A stretch of 64,000 bases of DNA from Muribaculaceae bacterium Isolate-110 (HZI) (lineage in GTDB: Bacteria; Bacteroidota; Bacteroidia; Bacteroidales; Muribaculaceae): contig RIBL01000001.1 in assembly GCA_003762875.1 (NCBI GenBank), forward strand, positions 248,001 through 312,000. The letters run 5' to 3'. A model generated the notes under the pieces. The model was given only the letters and a program-made list of their open reading frames with translations. It was not told where the DNA came from and searched no databases. Position 1 is the first letter of the stretch; each line of letters starts with the position of its first letter. The position numbers were made by a program, and so were the translations under genes. Below, piece by piece: positions 37,675-45,114 of the stretch.

Positions 37675-38928
37675 ATGAAAAGATTTTTATTAGGGCTGCT
37701 TGCTGTGGCCGCAGCCGGAGAGTTGGCCACAGTGTATGGCTCGGATGTAGTGCCGGGACCTATGGCGGATGTCAACGGTGTGATTGACAATACGCCCGAC
37801 AGTCTCGAATTTGCCCGCATGGCCCGCCCTGTGGCCGGGTCGACAAGACGCGGCGACAACCCGGTGTTGTTTCTGGTGGGCAACTCCACAATGCGAGCCG
37901 GCACTCCCGGCAATGGTAATAACGGTCAGTGGGGCTGGGGCCATTTCATGCAGAATCATTTCGACATATCTAAAATCACAGTCGAGAATCACGCGCTCGG
38001 AGGCATGAGCAGCCGCACATTCTACAACCGTCTGTGGGCTGATGTTGTCAAAGGCATACGTCCCGGCGACTGGGTGGTTATCGAGCTGGGACACAATGAC
38101 AACGGACCCTATGACAGCGGCCGTGCGCGTGCTTCCATACCCGGTATCGGTGCCGATTCGCTCAATGTGACCATTCAGGAGACCGGGGTAAAGGAGACAG
38201 TCTATACCTTTGGCGAATATATGCGCCGCATGATTGCCGATGTCAAGGCGCGCGGCGGACGCCCGATGCTTTTCTCGCTCACGCCACGCAATGCCTGGGA
38301 TGATGCCGACAGCACGATTGTGACACGTGTCAACAAGACATATGGCCTGTGGTCCTCGCAGGTGGCCGAGGCCGAGGGCATACCGTTTATCGACCTCAAT
38401 GATATCTCGGCGCGCAAATATGAGCGTTTCGGCAAGGAGAAAGTCAAGGCACAGGTGTTTTATCTCGACCGCATACACACGAGCGAATATGGCGCGCGTG
38501 TCAATGCCGCCTCGGCCGCCGAGGGCATACGGGCTTATCCCGGTCTTGAACTTGCGCAATATCTGCTGCCGTCTGTTGCTGATACTATGCCGGGCATCAC
38601 TAACAATGCCGACGGTCCTACAGTGTATGTGGTGGGACGTGATGAGAGCGGTCCTACACCGAGAGCGTTCATAGAGTCGGGCCGATGGGACAGGGTGTAC
38701 AATTCGCTCCGTCCGGGCGACAAGGTGTGCATCTGTTTCACCGAGGCATGCAACACCGATCGTGAGAGCGACGAGGACAGTTTCATGCTGCCCGGCTCAG
38801 GCGAAGAGAGCAAGGTCTATAAAATGTCGCGCTCGGGACGCTACCGCGTGGTCTATACTTATGGATGGTATATACGTAAAATCATGCAGGACTGCGTTGA
38901 AAAAGGCGCGGTGCCCGAACTGCGTTAA
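37675..38928 (+). CDS. Rhamnogalacturonan acetylesterase-like SGNH hydrolase with degenerate second domain
   Basis: This 417-residue exported protein has a signal peptide (about 1-22). The SGNH domain (about 60-300) shows FLVGNSTMRAG (block I Ser), GGMSSRTF (block II Gly), ELGHNDNG (block III Asn) and DRIHTSEYG (block V Asp-His). It probably removes acetyl groups from pectin or a related glycan. After this a second region (about 320-417) again resembles the start of an SGNH domain (PTVYVVGRDESG ... YGWYIRKIMQDC ... KGAVPEL), but its catalytic Ser is missing and it stops early. It follows the CYTH gene by 53 bases. Confidence 0.85.
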   Translation: MKRFLLGLLAVAAAGELATVYGSDVVPGPMADVNGVIDNTPDSLEFARMARPVAGSTRRGDNPVLFLVGNSTMRAGTPGNGNNGQWGWGHFMQNHFDISKITVENHALGGMSSRTFYNRLWADVVKGIRPGDWVVIELGHNDNGPYDSGRARASIPGIGADSLNVTIQETGVKETVYTFGEYMRRMIADVKARGGRPMLFSLTPRNAWDDADSTIVTRVNKTYGLWSSQVAEAEGIPFIDLNDISARKYERFGKEKVKAQVFYLDRIHTSEYGARVNAASAAEGIRAYPGLELAQYLLPSVADTMPGITNNADGPTVYVVGRDESGPTPRAFIESGRWDRVYNSLRPGDKVCICFTEACNTDRESDEDSFMLPGSGEESKVYKMSRSGRYRVVYTYGWYIRKIMQDCVEKGAVPELR

Positions 38929-38952
38929 CTCTCGATTTACAATATTCAACTC

Positions 38953-38981
38953 AAAAGGGTGCGACATTATCGCACCTTTTT
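38953..38981 (+). terminator. Terminator after the acetylesterase-like gene
   Basis: An 11-bp stem (38953-38963 with 38971-38981, core GGTGCG, one G-T pair) with a 7-base loop ends in a T run. It lies about 25 bases after the stop codon. Confidence 0.85.
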
Positions 38982-38997
38982 TGGTATAGGCGGATGT

Positions 38998-39005
38998 TAA
39001 CTTTG
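38998..39005 (+). promoter_or_regulatory. -7 promoter box of the small basic-tailed protein gene
   Basis: TAACTTTG matches the consensus, 25 bases before the ATG at 39031 and directly after the terminator. A TTTG exists 14 bases upstream, which is shorter than the usual spacing. Confidence 0.55.
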
Positions 39006-39030
39006 TGGTGTCAATTTTCGCACTGATTTT

Positions 39031-39522
39031 ATGAAAAAGTCCACTATCCTCCGTCCTGTATCCGCCAAGGCATATGCCGGCTTTGTTGAGCGTATCAACC
39101 TCGTGTTTGCCGATTCAGACCGAAGAGCGTCCATGCTCCTTGCTCTCGGCAAATATCTCGACGGCGACAGAAACAATTATGCCGCCGGGCTTACAGTCGA
39201 GTGTCGTGTTGCTTTCGAGATGCTGCGTTTTGACATTGATCTTGCCATCGCGCGTTCAGCCAAAGCCCGTATGCGTCGCTCTCGCAGAGCCGAAACAAAG
39301 CCTGAAGACCATAGAGCCGAGCCTATGGCCGCCCGTATTTCCCGCAAGACTGTGGAGGCAGATGAGACAAGCCCGGCCATGAGTGACCGGGCTTGTGGTG
39401 AGGATTGCGCTAATAAAGATGGAGAAAATGCCGATGAGAAATCCGCGCCAGTGATTCCTCGCCGGGTGCGCCGTCTCGCCAAGCGTGCGACACGTCCCAA
39501 GATGCGCTGGCGCAAACTTTAG
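39031..39522 (+). CDS. Hypothetical protein with basic C-terminus
   Basis: This 163-residue protein has a helical N-terminal domain (about 1-85, including FVERINLVFADSDRRASMLLALGKYL) and a low-complexity tail rich in Arg, Lys, Ala and Glu that ends in a strongly basic RRVRRLAKRATRPKMRWRKL patch. I do not recognise a family. The basic tail could bind nucleic acid or ribosomes, but this is only suggested by composition. It is convergent with the GH43 gene and their stop codons overlap by 4 bases, with no terminator between them. Confidence 0.7.
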   Translation: MKKSTILRPVSAKAYAGFVERINLVFADSDRRASMLLALGKYLDGDRNNYAAGLTVECRVAFEMLRFDIDLAIARSAKARMRRSRRAETKPEDHRAEPMAARISRKTVEADETSPAMSDRACGEDCANKDGENADEKSAPVIPRRVRRLAKRATRPKMRWRKL

Positions 39523-41225
39523 AGTGTCATTTTTTTGTCGGATGTGGCATAGACACCTATAGTGCTGCCGGTGAAGCCGCCGCGCTGCGTTGCGATGTAT
39601 TCGGCATCGACTTTCTCTATGAGGGGAGTCCAGTCGCCGCCTGACGGGCGGTAGTAGAAGCTGTAGGTGTCACCGTCCGATACTGTGCGCAGCCCTATGG
39701 GTGAGCTATCGGTCTTGAGCGGCTGAGATGCCAGGACATTGTTTTTGCCTTTGCCTACCTGTATGAGCGATACCTCGCCCTTTCTGACGGCGAGAAACAG
39801 TTGCCGCTGTTCGTTCTTTACGAGCAGCATGCCAGCGGCTTCGGAGTCGTCGGGCTTTAATCTCAATTCAGTCTCGGCCGTAAACTTATGGTGCTGCATG
39901 CGTCGGCCAAGATAAGCCGGCACGCGGCCCGACTTGGTGTCGACAGGCGCGCAGGTGAGTTTCAGCCCTTTGCCGGTCTTGTAATATCGGGTGGGCATTC
40001 CCCACAGCGAGAGCCATTCGGGGCGCAGTGATTTTGAGGAAAAATCGTCGGTCCACACGAAGTTGCCGGCTTGGCATGATGCCTGTCGTCCAGGCATGCC
40101 GGGAATGTTGAGGCGCAGCCCCACAGTGTCGATACATTGTGTGATGTAGGGAAATCCGTCGGCACTCCATTTGACAGGCATGAGGAATGTCTCACGTCCG
40201 AGATGGTCTTCGCCGTCGTTCCACGGACGGCATCCGAGAAACACCGCATACCAGTCACCAGCCGGAGTCTGCACAAGATCGGCGTGGCCCGATGAGGTCA
40301 CAGGCAGCTTGCGGTTGGGTTTCAGAAGCCGTTGTGTTAGCATCGGGTTACGACTCCAACGCTGATATGGCCCAAACACCGAGTCGGCGCGGTAACACAC
40401 CTCGGAGTGCACCCAGTTGGTGCCCCCCTCGGCCGCCAGCAGATAATATTTGCCGTTGATTTTATAGATGTGCGGGCCTTCGTTGCGTTCAAGCCGTTCC
40501 TCAGGACCTACCCCCTGCTCGAGAAATTTTACGGGTTTGCCTACAGTGCGGCCTGTCTCGGCATCGAAACGTATTATGGAGAGGGCACGGTGATTGCTCC
40601 ATTTAACGGGACTGTGCTCCTCTGACTTGTGTACAATATATCCCGAGCCGTCCTCGTCAAAAAAGAACGAGGGGTCAATGCCGTCGACATCCTCGAGTAT
40701 CACGGGATCGCTCCACGGACCAAGCGGATTTTTGGCCGTGACATAGAAGTTTTCAGAGCTTCCGTCGCGTCCATTACCCTTCATGACACAGGTGGTGATC
40801 ATGTAGAAAGTCTTGTTGTGCGGATTGTAAGTGAGTGCGGGAGCATATATGCCTCCCTTGTCAATCGACAGGCCCGGCAGCGAGGCGAGCTGTGATTCAC
40901 GGTCGAGTACGTTGCCGACATGTTCCCACGACACAAGGTCCTTGGAATGATACATCGGCACGCCGGGAAAGTATCCGAAGGTCGATGTCACCAGCCAATA
41001 GTCATCGCCGACACGGCATATGCTCGGGTCGGATGCCCATCCGCTGATGACCGGATTGAAATAATCGCCCGCAGCGGTGAGAGGATTATTGTTGTAATAG
41101 TCGTCGTTGCCTTCATACCTGAAGTGGCTGAATGTGGCCGTTGATTGGGCGATGGTGCAAAGCGAAACGGTCGTGCCGAGTATCGCTGTCAGCAATCCGC
41201 GTTGTAATGTGTGTCTGTCAAGCAT
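39519..41225 (-). CDS. Glycoside hydrolase family 43 protein
   Basis: This 568-residue exported enzyme has a signal peptide (about 1-26), a five-bladed propeller of GH43 type (about 55-370) and a C-terminal beta-sandwich (about 385-568). The catalytic-base motif is SDPSICRVGDDYWLVTSTF, and a Glu in the SGHADLVQ/WVHSEV region is the likely acid. The HSKDLVSWEHVGN motif is typical of beta-xylosidase/arabinofuranosidase-like members. Together with the acetylesterase 600 bases away, it suggests use of plant cell-wall glycans, though no SusCD pair is present. Confidence 0.88.
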   Translation of the reverse strand: MLDRHTLQRGLLTAILGTTVSLCTIAQSTATFSHFRYEGNDDYYNNNPLTAAGDYFNPVISGWASDPSICRVGDDYWLVTSTFGYFPGVPMYHSKDLVSWEHVGNVLDRESQLASLPGLSIDKGGIYAPALTYNPHNKTFYMITTCVMKGNGRDGSSENFYVTAKNPLGPWSDPVILEDVDGIDPSFFFDEDGSGYIVHKSEEHSPVKWSNHRALSIIRFDAETGRTVGKPVKFLEQGVGPEERLERNEGPHIYKINGKYYLLAAEGGTNWVHSEVCYRADSVFGPYQRWSRNPMLTQRLLKPNRKLPVTSSGHADLVQTPAGDWYAVFLGCRPWNDGEDHLGRETFLMPVKWSADGFPYITQCIDTVGLRLNIPGMPGRQASCQAGNFVWTDDFSSKSLRPEWLSLWGMPTRYYKTGKGLKLTCAPVDTKSGRVPAYLGRRMQHHKFTAETELRLKPDDSEAAGMLLVKNEQRQLFLAVRKGEVSLIQVGKGKNNVLASQPLKTDSSPIGLRTVSDGDTYSFYYRPSGGDWTPLIEKVDAEYIATQRGGFTGSTIGVYATSDKKMTL

Positions 41226-41259
41226 GTGTCTAAGGTTATGGTTAAGGTTAATATAGAGA

Positions 41260-41303
41260 AGTTTAGAGCCGTGGAGATAATCCTCCCCACAAGACTCTAA
41301 ACT
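41260..41303 (-). terminator. Putative terminator after the acyl-CoA ligase gene
   Basis: AGTTTAGAG (41260-41268) pairs with CTCTAAACT (41295-41303), and the interior adds GTGG/CCAC and further pairs. On the minus strand it comes 19 bases after the ligase stop and is followed by a T-rich stretch. The GH43 gene lies beyond it. Confidence 0.6.
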
Positions 41304-41321
41304 CCTAAACTATTAAAACTT

Positions 41322-42977
41322 TTATTTGTAAAGATAGCGTTTGATGGAGCGTTTGGGGGTCTTCTCAAACTCCTCCTGCTGTATTCTGAACGACTGCACC
41401 TGAGAGTAGGCCGGGAGCGAGGAGTTGAGTGTCGAGATATTCTCGTCCATGATACGCTCGATGTCGGCGTGGGAATATCCCTGGGTCTGCGCGCTCTCGA
41501 GGTCAGGGAATATCAGAGCCACAAGGCGGCCTGAACCGGAGTCGACAATAAGGGACTCTGACACATAGGGGAGGTTATTGAGCTTGTCCTCGATTTCCTC
41601 GGGATAAATGTTCTGACCCGAGGGGCCGAGTATCATGTTCTTGTCGCGGCCTCGTATGTAGAGAAAACCATCGTCATCGAGGTTGCAGACGTCGCCGGTC
41701 GACATCCATCCGTCCTCGTCGACGGCCTCGTCGGTAGCCTCGGGATTTTTGTAATATCCGAGCATGCAGTTGTCGCCCTTTACGTAGAGGATGCCGGGCA
41801 CCGAGGCTGGATTGGGTGAGGCGATTTTGGCCTGTATGCGGTCGACGATGCGTCCGCATGAAGCCATGCGGTTGTCGGTGGCGGAGGCGTAGGAGATGAG
41901 CGGTCCGCACTCAGTCATGCCGTAGCCGACCGTGTAGGGGAAGCCGCAGCGTCGCAAAAAACGTTCTACATCCTTGTTGAGAGCCGCGCCGCCGATGATA
42001 ATCTCCTCAAGATTGCCGCCGAAGGTCTCCTTGAGTTTGTCAAGGATGCGGCTCAGCAGTTTGTCATCGACAAAGGGCACCATAAGCATGAGTTTCATGA
42101 GTGGCTTCTCGAGCATAGGGAATACACGTGTGCGGATAATCTTCTCAAGAATGAGCGGCACAGCCACGATGTAGCGTGGACGCACCTGGGCAAACGCGTC
42201 CATGAGAATGCGTGGCGACGGAGTGCGTGTGAGTATGTTGATATGACAGCCGGTCACGAAGGGTCGCAGCATGTCGATAGTAAGGCCATACATGTGGGCC
42301 AGCGGGAGCATGCACACCACGCCATCGCCGGGCTTGGCCTTGATGTTCTCAAGGCAATACTTTACGTTTGACCACAGAGAGCGGTAGGGGAGCATTACGC
42401 CCTTGGAGAAACCTGTCGAGCCGGAGGTGTAGGATATGAGACACAACTCGTCGCGGTTTTCCTTGTAATAGTCAACGTGGTCGGGAGTGAAACGGTCGGG
42501 ATAAGCCTGGCCGAAAAGCTCGTTGAGGTGTGCGCGCACATGGGTGAGCTGCTCGTTATTGGAGTGGAGCAGCGAGAAGTCGCGTGTGCACAGCGCGCCG
42601 GCTATGCTCGTCATGCCATCGGGATTGAGAGCTTCCCAGATATTTTCGTCAACGATAGCGAGGCGTGCGTCGGAATGATTTATGAGGTGCTGGATATTGT
42701 CGGGCTTGAAGTCGGCGAGGATAGGCACGATGACAGCACCATATGTGAGGGTTGCTATGAAGGCCACACACCATTGTGACGAATTTTTGCCGCAGAGGGC
42801 TATCTTGTCACCGGGCTTTATGCCTGTCTCTTTATATAAAATGTGTAGCTTGGCAATCTTACGTGCCACATCCTTGTATGACATCGTGGTCGAACCAAGG
42901 TCAGTGAGGGCCGGCCGGTCCCAGTTATTGCGTATCGAGTCTCTGAAATATTGGTTGAGGCTTTCGCGTTCTGCCAT
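41322..42977 (-). CDS. AMP-dependent long-chain fatty acid-CoA ligase-like protein
   Basis: This 551-residue protein is an ANL-superfamily adenylating enzyme. The P-loop SYTSGSTGFSKGV is near 178-190, the adenine-binding VGYGMTECGP is near 350-359, the hinge-linked STGDVCNLDDDGFLYIRGRDK is near 428-448, and the C-terminal catalytic Lys lies in KTPKRSIKRYLY. The start at 42977 (MAERESLNQYF) is taken because a -7 box lies at 43018 and the longer reading adds only a few basic residues. It probably activates fatty acids for lipid synthesis or turnover. Confidence 0.9.
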   Translation of the reverse strand: MAERESLNQYFRDSIRNNWDRPALTDLGSTTMSYKDVARKIAKLHILYKETGIKPGDKIALCGKNSSQWCVAFIATLTYGAVIVPILADFKPDNIQHLINHSDARLAIVDENIWEALNPDGMTSIAGALCTRDFSLLHSNNEQLTHVRAHLNELFGQAYPDRFTPDHVDYYKENRDELCLISYTSGSTGFSKGVMLPYRSLWSNVKYCLENIKAKPGDGVVCMLPLAHMYGLTIDMLRPFVTGCHINILTRTPSPRILMDAFAQVRPRYIVAVPLILEKIIRTRVFPMLEKPLMKLMLMVPFVDDKLLSRILDKLKETFGGNLEEIIIGGAALNKDVERFLRRCGFPYTVGYGMTECGPLISYASATDNRMASCGRIVDRIQAKIASPNPASVPGILYVKGDNCMLGYYKNPEATDEAVDEDGWMSTGDVCNLDDDGFLYIRGRDKNMILGPSGQNIYPEEIEDKLNNLPYVSESLIVDSGSGRLVALIFPDLESAQTQGYSHADIERIMDENISTLNSSLPAYSQVQSFRIQQEEFEKTPKRSIKRYLYK

Positions 42978-43017
42978 GTCTTTGATGCGTAAAAAATTAG
43001 TTAACAAAATAATTGCA

Positions 43018-43025
43018 CAAAAGTA
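43018..43025 (-). promoter_or_regulatory. -7 promoter box of the acyl-CoA ligase gene
   Basis: TACTTTTG on the minus strand matches TAnnTTTG, 40 bases upstream of the ATG at 42977. Confidence 0.5.
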
Positions 43026-43078
43026 GTGATTTTATGCCAAAAATCCGCGCAGACCACACGTTTTTTGGCGAGGTGTCT

Positions 43079-43086
43079 TAATTTTG
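43079..43086 (+). promoter_or_regulatory. -7 promoter box of the recombinase gene
   Basis: TAATTTTG matches the consensus, 44 bases before the recombinase ATG. The -33 element is weak. Confidence 0.5.
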
Positions 43087-43130
43087 TCTATGCAATCTTC
43101 AATAAATTTTATATTTAAAGAATAGTGTAT

Positions 43131-44357
43131 ATGACATCAGTTAAGTTAAAATTTCGTCCCTCTCCAGTCGAGGACAGGGACGGTACTCTGTTTTATCAGA
43201 TTATACACCGGCGGCAGGTGAGGCAGGTGTATACGGGACTTCATATCAGTTATGCCGAGTGGGATGCACGACGTTCGGCGATAGTGGTTCCTGAGAAGTG
43301 CGGGCCTGGAAGGGGGGCGTTTCTTGCCGAGGCCGGTGACAGGATTGTCTCTGATATGGTTCGGCTGAAGGATATTGTGGAGAGGCTCGAACGGTCGGGG
43401 CGTCCGTATTCGTCAGACAATGTGGTGGCTATGTTCAACAGGTCTGAGGCTGAGGGTGGCATTGTGTCGTTTGGCCGTAGGATTATAGAGGATATGCGCA
43501 GGATTGGCAAATTGTCGATGGCCAGGCGTTATGAGGTGGTTCTGAATAGCTTTCTGAGGTTTACCGACAATAAGGATGTGGCGTGGCGCGATTTTAATTC
43601 CACGCTTGTGGCGGGCTATGAGGAGTTTCTGCGCAAGCGTGGTCTTTGCCGTAATTCGACTTCATATTATATGCGTAATCTGCGGTCGATAGTCAATCGT
43701 GCGCAGGAGTGTGACTATGAGGTGCCACGCTCTCCGTTCCGACATGTGTATATGGGTGTTGACAAGACGGTGAAGCGGGCTGTGACCCTGAGAGCTATAT
43801 GCAGGATAAGGGATGTGGATCTGAGTATTAGTCCGCATCTGGACTTTGCGCGCAATGTGTTTATGTTTGCATTCTATACCCGCGGGATGTCGTTTGTGGA
43901 TATAGCTTATCTTAAGAAGAGCGATGTGGTTAATGGTGTGATTACGTATAGCCGCCGCAAGACAAGTCAGCAGATACAGGTGAGGATAGAGCCTCAGACG
44001 CGTCAGATTATGGAGCGGCTCGGTGATTGTGATTCGGCTTATCTGCTGCCGCTTATCACCAGTGATGCGGAGGATGCAGACAGGCAGTATCAGAATGCTT
44101 ATCACAGGGTTAACCGTAATCTACAGATAGTGGGGAGGATGCTTGGGTTTGATGCAAAACTTACGCTTTATGTGGCCCGCCATGCCTGGGCAAGCATTGC
44201 TCATCATAACGATGTGCCTCTATCTACAATAAGCAAGGCTATGGGGCATGATTCGGAGACGACGACTCAGATATACCTCAGTACGCTTGATACTTCGGTG
44301 GTTGACAGGGCCAATCGGAAGATTATGGCCTTGATGAGTAATTGCGGAGACGGCTGA
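43131..44357 (+). CDS. Tyrosine recombinase (phase-variation type)
   Basis: This 408-residue integrase-family protein has an N-terminal arm-binding-like domain, a SAM-like core-binding domain (about 105-205) and a catalytic domain (about 215-400). Catalytic residues are the Arg in FYTRGMS, a Lys in SRRKTSQQ, Arg in YVARHAW, His in AMGHDSETTT and the nucleophile Tyr382 in TQIYLSTL. The usual His of the HxxR motif is Tyr (YVAR), which is my recollection of a common variant in Bacteroidota recombinases. It lies upstream of four site-like repeats and the polysaccharide operon, so it is the likely enzyme for the local promoter inversion. ATG 43131 is preferred over GTG 43125. Confidence 0.92.
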   Translation: MTSVKLKFRPSPVEDRDGTLFYQIIHRRQVRQVYTGLHISYAEWDARRSAIVVPEKCGPGRGAFLAEAGDRIVSDMVRLKDIVERLERSGRPYSSDNVVAMFNRSEAEGGIVSFGRRIIEDMRRIGKLSMARRYEVVLNSFLRFTDNKDVAWRDFNSTLVAGYEEFLRKRGLCRNSTSYYMRNLRSIVNRAQECDYEVPRSPFRHVYMGVDKTVKRAVTLRAICRIRDVDLSISPHLDFARNVFMFAFYTRGMSFVDIAYLKKSDVVNGVITYSRRKTSQQIQVRIEPQTRQIMERLGDCDSAYLLPLITSDAEDADRQYQNAYHRVNRNLQIVGRMLGFDAKLTLYVARHAWASIAHHNDVPLSTISKAMGHDSETTTQIYLSTLDTSVVDRANRKIMALMSNCGDG

Positions 44358-44404
44358 CTTGTCTTCACTCCTTCAGCCGAAAAAATCCTTTGTTGACTGA
44401 TAAC

Positions 44405-44424
44405 TCTCTTGTAGAGAGACTTAT
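44405..44424 (+). repeat. Recombination-site-like repeat A
   Basis: TCTCTTGTAGAGAgACTtAT. The core has arms CTCTC/GAGAG around TTGTA, as expected for a tyrosine-recombinase site. The 11 bases at 44407-44417 are the exact reverse complement of 44596-44606 in repeat B. Confidence 0.7.
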
Positions 44425-44433
44425 ATGATGGTG

Positions 44434-44463
44434 CAAAGATAGCGGTTTTTATTGAAATCCCAA
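44434..44463 (-). promoter_or_regulatory. Leftward promoter in cassette A-B
   Basis: On the minus strand TTG (44461-44463), a 19-base spacer and TATCTTTG (44434-44441) form a full Bacteroidota promoter. It points toward the 3' end of the recombinase gene. After inversion about the A-B axis the -7 box would lie at 44572-44579 on the plus strand, pointing at upxY. Confidence 0.7.
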
Positions 44464-44590
44464 TACTTTTAGCCTATCTTTATTCATGACTTATGTGGAA
44501 TAATATATCTGAGATATAAAATATGCTTGGTCAAAATGTATATGTAATTCCCGGTAAATACTTGACGTCCATTGGAATATATCGCCAGGT

Positions 44591-44608
44591 CAGTTTCTCT
44601 ACAAGAAA
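44591..44608 (-). repeat. Recombination-site-like repeat B
   Basis: Read on the minus strand it is TtTCTTGTAGAGAaACTG. It shares the TTGTA centre and GAGA arm with repeat A but lies in the opposite orientation, about 190 bases away. Confidence 0.65.
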
Positions 44609-44715
44609 AGGACACCGGGCGGAGTCGCAGGATAATCCTAAGGGTGCATACTTTTTTGTGTGGAATGAAAAATATAGGTAGGTAAAATCCGAAATGGTTT
44701 TGCAAGCTGATAAGA

Positions 44716-44731
44716 TTCTCCGCAAGAGACT
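44716..44731 (-). repeat. Recombination-site-like repeat C
   Basis: Read on the minus strand it begins AGTCTCTTGCGGAGAA. All 16 bases are the perfect inverted copy of 44913-44928 in repeat D. The centre is TTGCG with arms TCTC/GAGA. Confidence 0.8.
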
Positions 44732-44746
44732 GACGTTATGATATTG

Positions 44747-44754
44747 CAAAGTTA
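44747..44754 (-). promoter_or_regulatory. Leftward -7 box in cassette C-D
   Basis: TAACTTTG on the minus strand is a full match to the -7 consensus; the -33 position is weak. It points away from upxY. Inversion about the C-D axis would place it at 44890-44897 on the plus strand, roughly 210 bases before the upxY ATG. Confidence 0.65.
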
Positions 44755-44912
44755 CTCAATTTATTGGAAATAACGGCATTTGTCGGCAAATATTTTTTGC
44801 AATGCCAAGTATATTTGCCCTCTATCCGACCGAATGTCATACTTTGGTTTTGCAAAAGGTCGCCGGAAAACCCTAAGAGTGCCTTATTTACAATAACTTG
44901 AATTGTCATACA

Positions 44913-44937
44913 AGTCTCTTGCGGAGAAACTGATATT
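44913..44937 (+). repeat. Recombination-site-like repeat D
   Basis: AGTCTCTTGCGGAGAA followed by ACTGATAT. It is the perfect 16-base inverted partner of repeat C and also resembles repeat A over about 25 bases (CTCTTG, GAGA, ACT, ATAT and ATG shared). Confidence 0.8.
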
Positions 44938-45114
44938 ATGAGCTGCTTAAACGACTAATAACCGACATGTGACAAATAATATAAATACACGAGGGTGGTT
45001 AATCCTCATCCAAGACGCTTACTTTTTGATTGATTGTAGTAACTGCTTAATGATTAGTAAAATACGTTGTTGAGCGGGACTTGGAGGATTGTCTTTAATC
45101 CAACTGAAACACAT
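44938..45114 (+). promoter_or_regulatory. Leader between the invertible region and upxY
   Basis: This stretch would be the fixed 5' leader of the operon mRNA. It has no plus-strand TAnnTTTG box. A small hairpin (GGATT/AATCC near 45087-45102) lies just before the upxY start, and a weak GAGG/CCTC stem (44991-45006) is followed by five T residues. Long leaders of UpxY-controlled operons are known to cause early termination that UpxY overcomes. Confidence 0.4.

Larger units (their letters stand above)
44404..44937. promoter_or_regulatory. Tandem invertible-promoter region of the polysaccharide operon
   Basis: The 757 bases from 44358 to 45114 carry no gene. They hold four related repeats A, B, C and D, two inward-facing pairs (A with B, C with D), and one leftward promoter in each pair. 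A further repeat, CCTAAGrGTGC preceded by an AAAAGGnCnCCGG block, occurs between B and C (44607-44648) and between C and D (44855-44882), in the same orientation. The region thus looks like a duplicated cassette. I infer that the recombinase upstream inverts each cassette to switch transcription into upxY. Two minus-strand open frames cross the sites and are not considered genes. Confidence 0.75.

Noticed and set aside
38640-38928. Frameshift or pseudogene call for the acetylesterase-like gene
   Set aside because: The first domain is complete, and the sequence after the stop does not continue the second domain in any frame that I could see.
44484-44749. Two minus-strand open frames of about 73 codons in the invertible region
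   Set aside because: They cross the recombination-site repeats, begin at no promoter-supported start and show no domain. The region is explained by the cassettes.
44810-44817. Plus-strand TATATTTG box inside cassette C-D
   Set aside because: It matches TAnnTTTG but has no TTTG at 19-23 bases upstream, and the area is AT-rich, so chance is likely. If real, it would be an ON promoter in the present orientation.
45067-45114. Upstream TTG start for upxY
   Set aside because: It adds 16 residues without family similarity; the ATG at 45115 leads directly into the NGN-like start.
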